Origin: CAZLGC01 sp964559275
GTDB lineage: Bacteria > Patescibacteriota > CALEFQ01
DNA: 18,736 nt
NCBI GenBank assembly: GCA_964559275.1
Contig: CAZLGC010000018.1
Location: 1 to 18,736 of the forward strand
Direction of reading: 5' to 3'
The notes beneath the pieces were generated by a model, which ran no database searches, had not been told where the DNA came from, and worked only from the letters and a program-made list of their open reading frames with translations. Shown here piece by piece: positions 5,942 through 14,774 of the stretch. Positions within the stretch are counted from its first letter, which is position 1; every line of letters starts with the position of its first letter. A program made the translations under genes and the position numbers.

Positions 5942-7972
5942 ATGACTAAAGCGGCAGCTAAAGAGCGGATCGCAAAGCTGAAAAAGGAAATCAATCATCA
6001 TCGTTATCTCTACCATGTCAAAGACAAACAAGAGATATCTGATGCGGCTTTGGATTCCCTGAAAAAGGAGCTGGCTGATCTGGAAAAGGAGTATCCTGGT
6101 TTGCAAACTTCGGATTCACCAACACTTCGGGTATCCGGCAAGGCCTTGGATGAGTTTAAGAAAGTCAAACATACTGAACCGGTTCTGTCTCTGGAAGACG
6201 CTTTTTCCAAAGAGGATTTAGAGAACTGGGAAAAAAGAATTAAGAAACTAGTTGGTGGCAAGCCGTTCGATTATTTTGTGGAAATAAAACTGGATGGCCT
6301 GACGGCGGTTCTTAGATACGAAGACGGGGTGCTGGTGCGAGGTCTCACCCGGGGGGACGGTAAATACGGAGAAGATGTTATACAGAATTTACGTACAATT
6401 GAAAGCCTGCCGCTGAAATTAAAGGGTGGTAAAGACATTCCCAAGGAGCTGGAAGTCCGGGGAGAAGTGCTGATGACCAAAGAACAATTTACCAAATTGA
6501 ATAAGGCGCAGGAAAAAGCGGGCGAACCTACGTATGCTAACCCACGCAACGTCGCCGCCGGCAGTGTCCGCCAGCTGGATCCGAATGTAACCGCGTCTCG
6601 GAAGCTAATTTTTCTGGCCTATGAGATTATGAATGACATCGACCAGCAAACACACGCCGAAGTGCATAAAAAGTTAAACGATTTTGGCTTTCGGGTCAAT
6701 GACTGGTCCCAGCAATGCTCCAATTTGGAAGAAGTGTACAAATATATTCAGAGCTGGGAAGAAAAGCGTAAGAAGCTGCCGATTGAAACTGATGGCATGG
6801 TCGTAGTTGTAAATCCCGTTGATTTGGAGAAGCAAATGGGATCGGTCGGCAAAGCCCAGCGCTGGATGATCGCTTACAAATTCAAGGCTGAGGAAGCAGA
6901 AACGGTCGTTGAGGACGTAATCGTTCAGGTTGGGCGGATGGGGACGCTGACACCGGTGGCCAAGCTGCGGCCGGTGCTGGTGGCCGGCTCCACCGTCTCC
7001 CGGGCGACTCTTCATAATGAAGACTTCATAAAAAATCTGGGGATCAAGATAGGCGATACGGTTATCATTCACAAAGCCGGCGACGTTATTCCGGAAGTAG
7101 TCAAAGTCCTGAAGAATCTTCGTCCCAAAAATGCCAAGGCTTTCCGGATGCCGACCAAATGTCCGGTCTGCGGAGCCAAAGTAGTCAGGCCCAAAGGAGA
7201 AGCTGCTCACCGTTGCTCAAATGATCGCTGCTTTGCCACCCAGCGGGAACGTTTGGTCCATTTTGTTTCCAAAAAAGGCTTTGATATTGACGGGGTCGGC
7301 CCCAAAATTATTGACCAGCTGATCGAAAACGAGCTTTTGCATGATGCCAGTGACCTTTTTGACTTGGAAGTCGGCGATCTGCAGCCCCTGGAGAGATTCG
7401 CCGAAAAGTCGGCCCAAAATATCGTAGATGCTATTACTGCCAGTAAGGAAATTCCCCTGCCAAATTTTTTGACTGCGCTTGGGATCAGATTTGTCGGTGA
7501 GGAAACGGCGGAGCTGCTGGCTAATTCCCTGGTCACAAAGACAAAGCACTTGAAAACAGTTCGCCAGATAGTGAAAGCGCTGGAATCGTTTTCTCAGGAA
7601 GACCTGGAAGGCATTGACGGCATCGGCGAAAAAGTAGGGGGGAGTATTTACAGATTCGTCCGCGATCCGCGCGAAAAAAAGATCCTGGGAGAATTATCAG
7701 CTAAGAGAATCAGGATCAAGCCTTACCAAGCTGTCGGGGTCGTGGGCAAATTAGCTGGCCAAACCTTCGTTCTGACCGGAGAGCTGAAATCTTACTCTCG
7801 GGAAGAAGCTAAGGCAGTTATCAAGAAGCTGGGCGGGGACACCGCTAGTTCCGTCAGCAAAAACACCGATTTGGTAGTGGTTGGCAAGGATCCCGGCTCA
7901 AAATATGATCAAGCTAAGAAATTGGGGGTTAAGATAATCAAGGAGGCAGGCTTCAAAAAGCTTATCAGTTAG
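5942..7972 (+). CDS. ligA: NAD-dependent DNA ligase
   Basis: Seals nicks in duplex DNA during replication and repair, using NAD+ as adenylate donor. At 676 aa from ATG 5942 it has the full family length. Domains in order: an N-terminal NMN-binding Ia domain with HHRYLYHV; the nucleotidyltransferase core with EIK116LDG as the adenylated lysine, and RGDG and EVRGEV downstream; an OB-fold around VGRMGTLTPVAKL; a four-cysteine zinc finger (CPVC...C....C near residues 405-425); helix-hairpin-helix repeats (DGVGPKI, DGIGEKV); and a C-terminal BRCT domain beginning GQTFVLTGEL. Nothing essential is missing. An upstream in-frame TTG at 5924 would add six residues, but the ATG gives the usual start. 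It is followed after 34 nt by gatC, which has its own promoter. Confidence 0.97.
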   Translation: MTKAAAKERIAKLKKEINHHRYLYHVKDKQEISDAALDSLKKELADLEKEYPGLQTSDSPTLRVSGKALDEFKKVKHTEPVLSLEDAFSKEDLENWEKRIKKLVGGKPFDYFVEIKLDGLTAVLRYEDGVLVRGLTRGDGKYGEDVIQNLRTIESLPLKLKGGKDIPKELEVRGEVLMTKEQFTKLNKAQEKAGEPTYANPRNVAAGSVRQLDPNVTASRKLIFLAYEIMNDIDQQTHAEVHKKLNDFGFRVNDWSQQCSNLEEVYKYIQSWEEKRKKLPIETDGMVVVVNPVDLEKQMGSVGKAQRWMIAYKFKAEEAETVVEDVIVQVGRMGTLTPVAKLRPVLVAGSTVSRATLHNEDFIKNLGIKIGDTVIIHKAGDVIPEVVKVLKNLRPKNAKAFRMPTKCPVCGAKVVRPKGEAAHRCSNDRCFATQRERLVHFVSKKGFDIDGVGPKIIDQLIENELLHDASDLFDLEVGDLQPLERFAEKSAQNIVDAITASKEIPLPNFLTALGIRFVGEETAELLANSLVTKTKHLKTVRQIVKALESFSQEDLEGIDGIGEKVGGSIYRFVRDPREKKILGELSAKRIRIKPYQAVGVVGKLAGQTFVLTGELKSYSREEAKAVIKKLGGDTASSVSKNTDLVVVGKDPGSKYDQAKKLGVKIIKEAGFKKLIS

Positions 7973-7998
7973 ACAAATTCTGTTTTCGGTGGTAAAAT
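7970..7998 (+). promoter_or_regulatory. Promoter of gatC, giving a near-leaderless message
   Basis: TAGACA (7970-7975) is followed after 17 nt by TAAAAT (7993-7998), with TGG immediately before the -10. This is one of the best matches in the window. Transcription would begin about 7 nt after the -10, that is within about two bases of ATG 8007, so the gatC message should have almost no 5' leader. The -35 starts inside the ligA stop region. Confidence 0.65.
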
Positions 7999-8006
7999 TA
8001 ACTTCT

Positions 8007-8303
8007 ATGAGTGATAAAAAACTGACAAAATCTGAAGTTGAGCACGTGGCCAAACTGGCGCGGATTGAACTCACGGAAGCGGAGGTAAAAAAATTCCAGG
8101 ATCAGCTGGGCGAAGTTTTGGATTACGTCGACAAAATCAACGAGGTAGATACCACGGAAGTGGAACCTACCTGGCAGGTGACTGGACTCAATAATGTCAT
8201 GCGCCCGGACAGGGTTGACGACTTTGAGCGCTCAGATGAGTTAGTTAGGGCTGCTCCCGCCAGTGAGGATGATCAGATTAAAGTAAAATCAGTTTTCAAA
8301 TAA
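8007..8303 (+). CDS. gatC: Asp-tRNA(Asn)/Glu-tRNA(Gln) amidotransferase subunit C
   Basis: Small subunit that clamps GatA to GatB in the enzyme that converts misacylated Glu-tRNA(Gln) or Asp-tRNA(Asn) to the amidated form. The 98 residues match the family length. The N-terminal helix-rich part VEHVAKLARIELTEAEV and the C-terminal MRPDRV (from the family MRxDxV motif) are characteristic. A GTG at 7989 in the same frame lies inside the promoter, so ATG 8007 is the start. There is no Shine-Dalgarno, in line with a leaderless message. gatA follows two genes later; gatB is not in the window and must lie elsewhere. Confidence 0.95.
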   Translation: MSDKKLTKSEVEHVAKLARIELTEAEVKKFQDQLGEVLDYVDKINEVDTTEVEPTWQVTGLNNVMRPDRVDDFERSDELVRAAPASEDDQIKVKSVFK

Positions 8304-8319
8304 AAACAAATCCAAATCT

Positions 8320-8985
8320 ATGTTGAAAGTAACAGTCAAAGATCTCGAACACGACGACATTACGAAGACTTATGTCGAAAAAGCCAATGATTATCTGAAT
8401 GTTCTTGGGTACACTAGCCATGGATTGCGTCATGTTCGCTTAGCCTCCGATATTGCCCGCAACATTTTGTTGCGCCTCGGCTATTCCGAAGACGAGGCCG
8501 AGCTGGCAGCGGTGGCGGCTTTTTTGCACGATATCGGCAATGTCTGTGGCCGCGATCATCACGAGCAGACCGGAGCTTTGATGGCTAAAGATGTTCTTGA
8601 GCGACTTGGTTTGCAGCACAAGTACATCGTTGAGGTTATGCTTTCAATCGGCAATCATGAAGAGCGCACCGGCGATCCTGTCAGCGTAACAAGCGCAGCT
8701 ACAATCCTAGCAGACAAGACAGATGTCCACCGCAGCCGGGTGCAGACCAAAGACCCCCTGGACTTTGACATTCATGACAAAGTTAATTATGCCGTCACCC
8801 GCTCGTTCCTGAACGTCGACAAGGATAGCCGCACGATTACTCTGGAGCTAACAATTGATACCAAGGTAGCCGGCATTGTTGAATACTTCGAAATCTTTCT
8901 GGATAGAATGAAAATGTCCCAGCGGGCAGCTCGTTTTCTTAAGACCAAGTTTCAACTGGATATAAATGGGACGCTGTTAATGTAA
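8320..8985 (+). CDS. HD-domain phosphohydrolase
   Basis: A 221-residue soluble protein with the metal-binding pattern of the HD superfamily: His38 in SHGLRHV, His70-Asp71 in FLHDIGN, His80/His81 in DHHEQTGA, His113 in GNHEE, and Asp132 in ADKTDVHRSR. Such enzymes hydrolyse phosphoester or nucleotide bonds; the substrate cannot be read from the sequence. The signature (H...HD...HH...H...D plus a DKxDVxRSR tail) also occurs in uncharacterised bacterial HD proteins. The gene sits 16 nt after gatC and 30 nt before gatA, with no terminator or promoter visible between them, so it is probably co-transcribed with both amidotransferase genes. The C-terminal 60 residues show no motif I recognise. Confidence 0.88.
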   Translation: MLKVTVKDLEHDDITKTYVEKANDYLNVLGYTSHGLRHVRLASDIARNILLRLGYSEDEAELAAVAAFLHDIGNVCGRDHHEQTGALMAKDVLERLGLQHKYIVEVMLSIGNHEERTGDPVSVTSAATILADKTDVHRSRVQTKDPLDFDIHDKVNYAVTRSFLNVDKDSRTITLELTIDTKVAGIVEYFEIFLDRMKMSQRAARFLKTKFQLDINGTLLM

Positions 8986-9015
8986 TTAGCCTTTACTTCA
9001 GAGCAGTGACTCTAT

Positions 9016-10503
9016 ATGAAGCTTAACGAACTGACAATCCATGCGGCGCACCAGCAGCTTATCGATGGAGAAACAACCTCCGTCGATTTAACTAAGGCTT
9101 GCTTTGATCGCATTGAGGCAGTTGACGATAAGATTAAAGCCTTTTTAACACTAACAAAAGAAGATGCTCTAGAGCAGGCGGCGGCAGTGGACGCTGAAAT
9201 AAAATCTGGCAAAAAGATCGGAATTTTAGCCGGTATACCGGTAGCCGTTAAGGACAATCTTTGTACTCGGGGAGTCAAAACTACCGCCTCTTCGAAAATG
9301 CTGGAAAATTACATCCCGCCCTATGATGCTACCACAGTCGATATCCTTAAGCGTAATGGCGCCGTCATCGTCGGCAAGACCAACCTAGACGCTTGGGCGC
9401 ACGGTTCTTCCACCGAGACCTCGGACTTTCAGACTACGCACAATCCCTGGGACCTGGATCGTATTCCCGGTGGTTCTTCGGGCGGATCGGCGGCCGCGGT
9501 GGCAGCTTTTGCCACTCCTTATGCCATTGGTAGCGAGACCGGCGGTTCCATTCGCCAGCCGGCGTCGCTGTGCGGAGTAGTGGGCTGGAAGCCGACTTAC
9601 GGCCGGGTTAGTCGCTATGGTCTGTTATCCATGGGTTCCTCTCTTGATTGTGTCGGTGCCTTTGCGACCACAGTGGAAGGGATAGCGGCTATCGCTGAAG
9701 TTATGGCCGGGCCTGATCCCAAAGATTCAACTACGGCCGCAATACCAGTCAAGGACTACCAGCTGGAATTGCGAAAAGGAGCTGCCGAGATTAAGGTCGG
9801 GGTGCCGGCAGAACTTTTTCCAAAAGGTATAAATCCGGAAGTCGAGCGCCTGGTTCGCGAAGCGGCTGAGGAGCTGACCAAACACGGCGCCAAAATTGTC
9901 CCGGTAGCCCTGCCGATGGCCAAATATGCCTCCGCCGTTTATGCAGTCATTACACCTTCCGAAATATCAGCTAACCTCGCTCGTTATGACGGTATCCGTT
10001 ATGGTTATTCAGTGACAACTGACAAAGAGGCACCTCCTCCCAAAGACCTTTTTGATGTCTATGCCGAGTCGCGAGCCCGCGGCTTTGGCGACGAGGCTAA
10101 GCGTCGGATTATGACCGGAGTTTATGCGTTGTCATCAGGTTACTACGATGCTTATTACCTGAAAGCCTCAAAAGTTAGGACATTGATTCGTCGTGACTGG
10201 GAAAATGCTTTCAAGGAAGTGGACGTGGTTGTTGGTCCAACTTCGCCGTCAGTAGCGCAACCGATCGGTCAGGCGGCGGATGATCCGCTGTTTGGGTATT
10301 TATCTGATGAACTAATAAATCCGAGTTCGATTGCCGGTCTGCCGGGTATCTCCGTGCCCTGTGGTTTTGTGGAAGAGAGTGGAAAAAAGCTTCCCGTCGG
10401 AATGCAAGTTGTCGGTAATTATTTCCGCGAAGACCTAATTTTTAGGACGGCCTACATGTACGAGCAGGCGACTGATTGGCACAAACAAAAAGTTTCTCTA
10501 TAA
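9016..10503 (+). CDS. gatA: Asp-tRNA(Asn)/Glu-tRNA(Gln) amidotransferase subunit A
   Basis: Glutaminase subunit that releases ammonia from glutamine and channels it to GatB. At 495 aa it is of normal length. The amidase signature is complete: Lys79 in AVKDN, Ser154 in PGGSSGGS and the nucleophile Ser178 in GSETGGSIRQPA, the Ser-cisSer-Lys triad at the same residue numbers as in the well-studied Staphylococcus GatA. The C-terminal GLPGISVPCGF and LPVGMQVVGNYF are also family motifs. It is the last gene of the gatC-HD-gatA unit and ends just before an intrinsic terminator. No Shine-Dalgarno precedes ATG 9016. Confidence 0.97.
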   Translation: MKLNELTIHAAHQQLIDGETTSVDLTKACFDRIEAVDDKIKAFLTLTKEDALEQAAAVDAEIKSGKKIGILAGIPVAVKDNLCTRGVKTTASSKMLENYIPPYDATTVDILKRNGAVIVGKTNLDAWAHGSSTETSDFQTTHNPWDLDRIPGGSSGGSAAAVAAFATPYAIGSETGGSIRQPASLCGVVGWKPTYGRVSRYGLLSMGSSLDCVGAFATTVEGIAAIAEVMAGPDPKDSTTAAIPVKDYQLELRKGAAEIKVGVPAELFPKGINPEVERLVREAAEELTKHGAKIVPVALPMAKYASAVYAVITPSEISANLARYDGIRYGYSVTTDKEAPPPKDLFDVYAESRARGFGDEAKRRIMTGVYALSSGYYDAYYLKASKVRTLIRRDWENAFKEVDVVVGPTSPSVAQPIGQAADDPLFGYLSDELINPSSIAGLPGISVPCGFVEESGKKLPVGMQVVGNYFREDLIFRTAYMYEQATDWHKQKVSL

Positions 10504-10507
10504 GAAG

Positions 10508-10531
10508 AAAAAGCGCCGTTAGGCGTTTTTT
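10508..10531 (+). terminator. Intrinsic terminator after gatA
   Basis: GCGCC (10513-10517) pairs with GGCGT (10522-10526) around GTTA, including a G.T wobble, and A-T pairs continue outward. Six or more T follow. It begins a few bases after the gatA stop. Confidence 0.88.
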
Positions 10532-10554
10532 GTATTCCAGGATTCCGTGAATTG

Positions 10555-10563
10555 TGATATAAT
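10555..10563 (+). promoter_or_regulatory. Extended -10 promoter of the NHL-repeat gene
   Basis: TGATATAAT is a perfect extended -10 (TGnTATAAT). No convincing -35 exists. It lies 24 nt behind the gatA terminator and would give a leader of about 30 nt. Confidence 0.65.
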
Positions 10564-10599
10564 GAAGATAGAAAATAACAATCATAAAAAGCAAAAAAC

Positions 10600-13500
10600 A
10601 TGAGAAAACTCATAATGTGTTCGGTTATTACGTTGGTAGCTGTCGGGCTGCTTTTAGTTTCCGGGCAGGCTCTGGCTTACTATGGTGATACCACTACCTT
10701 CGCCTCGCAGGTTTACTGGGGTGACGGGCAGGATGCTCGCGACGCATTTCTTGATTTTCCCGAAGGTCTCACTCGGGACAGCAATGGGAATTTTTATATT
10801 GCGGATACGTACAATAATACAATTCGCAAGATCGATACCAGCAACAAGATGCACACCCATGCCGGCAACGGTTCTTACGGGGACAGCGACGGGGTGGGCA
10901 CCAGTGCTCATTTCGCGCAGCCGACAGGGATTGCCGTGGATCACAACAATTACATCTACGTGGCCGATACGAATAATCACAAAATTAAGAAGATTGCCCC
11001 TGATCGCACTGTCACAACGATTGTTGACTCCGAGCTGTATTTTCCGGCCGGATTGTGGGTGGACGGTTCAACTCTGTATATCTGTGATGCCGGGCACGGC
11101 CGAGTTATGACTGTCAGCACTAACGGCGGCACGCCGTCAACCTTCAAGGGCGGCTACAGCAGCCCGCAGGCGGTGCTGGTTTCTGGAGACTGGGTATATA
11201 TTTCTGACACCGGGCACGATAAAGTCGTCAAAGTTCACAAGGGTAGCAAAGATCAGTACGATGTCGCTACCGGTCTTAATGATCCCAATGGCTTGGCCAA
11301 ATACGGCAACGACCTCTATATTTCTGATGATCTTAATGACGCTGTCAAAAAAGTTAATCTGAGTTCGCTCAACATGACAGAGTTTGCGTCTGATACGACT
11401 ATGACCTCGCTGAATTTCCCGCACGGTATTTGGATTACCGGTGACTACGTCTACGTTCTTAATACCGGCATCGGCACTTTGCAAAGATTTAATCGACACG
11501 ATGGTTCAACGACAATTCCCGGCGATAGAATCGCTGGAGCCGATCGCTTCGGTTACCGCAACGGCAGTCATGGTGGGATTACGATTCTAGGGCGCCCTTA
11601 TGTAATGGCTAAGCATAGTTCGATAATGTATCTGGCGGAAAACAACAAGATCAGAACCCTGAATATAGACACTGGGAAATCAACTTTCCTGATCGGTAAC
11701 AGCGTTGATAACTACAAGGAAAGCACTGGTGGTGACGCTCGTTTCAGCACAATCCAAGGTCTGGACGTTACCAGCGACGGAAATTGGTTGTATGTAGCAG
11801 ATCGCTTCAACAACCGTATTCGCAAAGTCGATATCAGCGCGGCTAAATCTTATTGGGTTTCCGGTACCGGGCAGGTTAATACCACCGGGCCATCTAATGG
11901 CTACAAGGAAGGCGCCGGGAATCAGGCAAAGTTCAATAATCCGACCGGATTAGTTCTTTCTCATGATGGAAACTATGCTTACGTGGCTGATACCGGCAAC
12001 AACCGAATCCGCAAAGTCAGGCTTTCTGACGGTTACACTTGGTTAGTAGCAGGCAACGGCCAGGCTGGTTATGCTGACGGGGCCGGCTCTTCGGCACAAT
12101 TCAATAAGCCGGTGGGGGTTGCGCTTGATAAGAGCCAGGGTAGATATCTCTATGTCGCTGATGAAAATAATCAGCGCATTCGCGAAATTGATTTAACCAG
12201 TAACAATGTCAGAACTATCGCCGGTTCCGGTCAGGCTGGATTCAAGGACGGAGTCGGTTCGGCTGCTTACTTCTCTTATCCGGAATATGTAGCCGCGGCC
12301 AATGACGGTAAGCTGTATGTTTCTGAAGTGGGAGGACAGCGAATCCGCTGGATCGATCCGGCTACGGGCGATACCAGACTAGTCTCCGGCAGCGGCGAGC
12401 GTGGTTACAAAGATGCCGGTCGGTTTGATGCCCAGTTCAATAATCCCAAGGGCATTGTTACGGAAGTAGACAAAAACAGAATCTTCGTAGCCGACACCTG
12501 GAACGATACTATCCGCCGCATTACTGTTCAGCCAAATACCGCTCCGTTTGCTGATCCTGCGCCGTCGGTTTCTGGCTGTGTGCCGGGCATCAAGATTCAT
12601 GATCCGGCCCTGACCGAGACTTACATAAAAGTGATTGGGTCTAACTTCCAGCACGGTGCTGAGACCCACTTCAATAATGTCAAAGCGACGACTTACGTAA
12701 TCAGCGATCAGGAAATAGTGGCTAAAATACCTTTTGCAGCTATGCAAAAAGGCTGGTACCACGTGACGGTGACTAACCAAGATACCCAGAGCGGCACACG
12801 GGAGATGGGCTTTGGGATAGCGGATGTCAACGGGAATGTTCCCAATGTTTTCCCGGGCGCAACTGCTGGTCCCAGCTGGGAACCGGCAGCCAAGGGATTC
12901 AGTTTCTTTGCCTATCCGGAAACTCTGCGTGGCGGCTGGTTTGTGGCCGGCGGCAACGTCAGCGGTGGTCCCGAGGCGGAGATTGTATCCGGAACCAGTC
13001 CGGGTTTAGGTCCTCAGGTAATGATCTATAACCAAAACGGTGAATTACTTTCTAATTTCTTTGTCTACGCTAAGCACCTGCGCGGCGGAGTCAGGGTTGC
13101 TGTCGGCAACGTTATCGCCAATTCTGATGGTTATGATGAAATAGTGGTCATATCCGGAGCCGGCGGTCGTCCCCATGTCCGGATATTTAACGGGCAGGGA
13201 GAGCTCCAGCACCCCGGATTCTTTGCCCTGGACGGGCGTTTCCTGGGCGGGGCTTGGTTGGCAGTCGGTAACGTTGACGGCGGAGCAGAAGATGAGATCA
13301 TAGTTTCTGCAGCCAAGGGCGGCGGACCGCATGTCACGATACATCGCAAGGATGGCAGCATTGTCGGCAACTTCATGGCTTACGACTCAGCCTTCCGCGG
13401 CGGCGTCAAAGTAGCAGCGGTGGATATTGAAGGTGACGGCATTGATGAAATTGTGACCGCGCCGGAATACGGCAGTCAGCCCATCCGCGTATTCGAGCGC

Positions 13501-13821
13501 GACGGTAGCTTGATTTCAGAATTCTATCCGTTTGGATCTGCTTTCCAAGGTGGCATGAGTGTTGCCGGCGGTAATACTGATCGCAAACTTGGTGATGAGA
13601 TCATAATCGGTGCCGGCCCGGGTGGGGGACCGCTGGTACGCGCGGTCAATTCCAATGGCGATTCAATTACTCCCAATTTCTGGATGTTCCGTTCTGATTT
13701 CCGCGGCGGGGTCAATGTCGGCGCAGCCGATGTTGACAACGACGGTGAAGATGAAATACTGGGATCTCCGGCCTCCGGCGGCGGTCCCAATTACCGTATA
13801 ATTGAACCAAACGACTTGTAG
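10600..13821 (+). CDS. Large secreted NHL-propeller / TIG / FG-GAP-like repeat protein
   Basis: A 1073-residue exported protein of unknown partner. Residues 1-26 are a Sec signal peptide (cut likely after ALA). From about 45 to 645 there are about twelve NHL units, each of the form FxxPxGlaxDxxgxlYVADTxNxxIRkid. Twelve units would fit two six-bladed propellers. A TIG/IPT-like domain follows at about 650-737 (YIKVIGSNF, then ISDQEIVAKIP). The C-terminal 310 residues hold six repeats beginning [LF]xGGxxVAxGNV and ending GGGPhVxIxxxdG, like FG-GAP/integrin-type blades, with acidic DxDxDGxDE loops that could bind calcium. No sortase, LPxTG or transmembrane anchor is seen at the C-terminus, so it is released or held by other proteins. 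It has its own promoter and terminator. A role in surface binding is plausible but inferred. Confidence 0.92.
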   Translation: MRKLIMCSVITLVAVGLLLVSGQALAYYGDTTTFASQVYWGDGQDARDAFLDFPEGLTRDSNGNFYIADTYNNTIRKIDTSNKMHTHAGNGSYGDSDGVGTSAHFAQPTGIAVDHNNYIYVADTNNHKIKKIAPDRTVTTIVDSELYFPAGLWVDGSTLYICDAGHGRVMTVSTNGGTPSTFKGGYSSPQAVLVSGDWVYISDTGHDKVVKVHKGSKDQYDVATGLNDPNGLAKYGNDLYISDDLNDAVKKVNLSSLNMTEFASDTTMTSLNFPHGIWITGDYVYVLNTGIGTLQRFNRHDGSTTIPGDRIAGADRFGYRNGSHGGITILGRPYVMAKHSSIMYLAENNKIRTLNIDTGKSTFLIGNSVDNYKESTGGDARFSTIQGLDVTSDGNWLYVADRFNNRIRKVDISAAKSYWVSGTGQVNTTGPSNGYKEGAGNQAKFNNPTGLVLSHDGNYAYVADTGNNRIRKVRLSDGYTWLVAGNGQAGYADGAGSSAQFNKPVGVALDKSQGRYLYVADENNQRIREIDLTSNNVRTIAGSGQAGFKDGVGSAAYFSYPEYVAAANDGKLYVSEVGGQRIRWIDPATGDTRLVSGSGERGYKDAGRFDAQFNNPKGIVTEVDKNRIFVADTWNDTIRRITVQPNTAPFADPAPSVSGCVPGIKIHDPALTETYIKVIGSNFQHGAETHFNNVKATTYVISDQEIVAKIPFAAMQKGWYHVTVTNQDTQSGTREMGFGIADVNGNVPNVFPGATAGPSWEPAAKGFSFFAYPETLRGGWFVAGGNVSGGPEAEIVSGTSPGLGPQVMIYNQNGELLSNFFVYAKHLRGGVRVAVGNVIANSDGYDEIVVISGAGGRPHVRIFNGQGELQHPGFFALDGRFLGGAWLAVGNVDGGAEDEIIVSAAKGGGPHVTIHRKDGSIVGNFMAYDSAFRGGVKVAAVDIEGDGIDEIVTAPEYGSQPIRVFERDGSLISEFYPFGSAFQGGMSVAGGNTDRKLGDEIIIGAGPGGGPLVRAVNSNGDSITPNFWMFRSDFRGGVNVGAADVDNDGEDEILGSPASGGGPNYRIIEPNDL

Positions 13822-13829
13822 ATAAAGCT

Positions 13830-13857
13830 AAAAGAGGCGGCTGCGGCCGTCTCTTTT
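13830..13857 (+). terminator. Intrinsic terminator after the NHL-repeat gene
   Basis: A 12-bp stem (13830-13841 with 13846-13857, one G.T pair) around TGCG, with the stem foot ending in TTTT. It starts nine bases after the stop codon. Confidence 0.88.
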
Positions 13858-13873
13858 GTTATTTTGAAAAATG

Positions 13874-13882
13874 TGTTAAAAT
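13874..13882 (+). promoter_or_regulatory. Extended -10 promoter of the first paralogue
   Basis: TGTTAAAAT matches the extended -10 pattern. A weak TTGTTA lies 15 nt upstream. It sits 17 nt behind the previous terminator and would give a structured leader of about 105 nt. Confidence 0.55.
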
Positions 13883-13903
13883 AGTGGTAATCAAAAGAAG
13901 GGT

Positions 13904-13978
13904 CTGTCGTTTGGTATTATGCGACAGTCAAAACAACATAAAAAGCATAACACCCGGCTCAGCTTCGGCTGACTGGGG
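13904..13978 (+). promoter_or_regulatory. Structured 5' UTR with a UUCG hairpin (paralogue 1)
   Basis: Two hairpins are visible. The first pairs CTGTCG (13904-13909) with CGACAG (13922-13927). The second pairs TCAGC (13959-13963) with GCTGA (13968-13972) around a UUCG tetraloop; an outer CCC/GGG helix (13953-13955 with 13975-13977) closes over a small internal loop. A similar hairpin, different in sequence but conserved in shape and followed by the same GGGG and A-rich spacer, precedes the paralogue at 14838. Function is unknown: it may control translation or message stability. Confidence 0.6.
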
Positions 13979-13993
13979 CAATATAAACGATCT

Positions 13994-14728
13994 ATGAAAA
14001 AGTACAGTAAGATCGTAGTTACGGTCGCGGTAGCCGCTGCCTTGGCAGTTGGCGTAACGGCTGTAGCTGCTACCCCTGCTTACACCGATCAGGACAACAC
14101 CTTCACCAGCATTGTGAACTGGTTCAAGAAAGGTATCACGATCGGTGAACAGGGATCTGGTGGTGTAACTTTCTATAATGGCACCATCGTCAACAACACC
14201 ACTGATGATGACGGGAATGAAAACCCGGTCACCTTCGGTGACAAAGTGAGAATTGATGACACTATCTTCCGCATGGAAGAAGGTGGCTCTTACCCGGTAC
14301 GTTTCGGTGACACAGTCGTCCCGGCTGTGGGCAGCACCTATTCTCTCGGTTCTTCCTCTTTCGGCTGGAACAATCTTTATCTGAACGGTATGGCTACCCA
14401 GGATCTGGCTGACCCGGGTCTGATGAAAGCTGCTGTTTCCGTGACAGCCGCTGGCACTACCCCGGCTCGTTCCGTGGAAAATGTTAATGACCAGACGGCT
14501 GATGTCTCAATAACTCACGTGAACAACAGTGGTGAGTACGAAGTTGATTTCAATTTCGATGTTTCCGATCGTTACATCTCGATAACTCCGCATGATAATT
14601 CCGATGCAGCAGTCCACTGCATAGTGGATTACTCTGTTTCCACTGACACCGTAACTGTACATACCTACGATGTTGCTGCTACTCCTATGGCTCTAACAGA
14701 TAACGGTTTTGACATCATTGTTTTCTAG
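13994..14728 (+). CDS. Secreted paralogue 1 with tail-fibre-like motif
   Basis: A 244-residue exported protein that I cannot assign to a named family. Residues 1-26 are a Sec signal peptide (cut probably after VAA). Residues 35-92 (NTFTSIVNWF, IGEQGSGGVTFYNGTI, ENPVTFGDKVRID) closely match the protein encoded at 14838. The middle contains STYSLGSSSFGWNNLYLNG (about 114-132), a motif common in phage tail-fibre and bacterial surface proteins; the second paralogue lacks it. The C-terminal 100 residues are Thr- and Asp-rich, likely beta-strands, with the shared VSDRYIxIxP. It has its own promoter, leader hairpin and terminator. Together with its neighbours it points to an extracellular surface or appendage component, which is inference. 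Confidence 0.85.
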   Translation: MKKYSKIVVTVAVAAALAVGVTAVAATPAYTDQDNTFTSIVNWFKKGITIGEQGSGGVTFYNGTIVNNTTDDDGNENPVTFGDKVRIDDTIFRMEEGGSYPVRFGDTVVPAVGSTYSLGSSSFGWNNLYLNGMATQDLADPGLMKAAVSVTAAGTTPARSVENVNDQTADVSITHVNNSGEYEVDFNFDVSDRYISITPHDNSDAAVHCIVDYSVSTDTVTVHTYDVAATPMALTDNGFDIIVF

Positions 14729-14745
14729 TTCTGTTTGAACTTCAC

Positions 14746-14774
14746 AAACTCCCTCGCGCCAGCGGGGGAGTTTT
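14746..14774 (+). terminator. Intrinsic terminator after paralogue 1
   Basis: A 12-bp stem (14746-14757 with 14762-14773, one T.G pair) around GCCA, ending in TTTT. The last T of the run is the first base of the next promoter's extended -10. Confidence 0.9.

Noticed and set aside
6674..7210. Minus-strand frame of 178 codons
   Set aside because: Fully inside ligA, whose domains are complete on the other strand.
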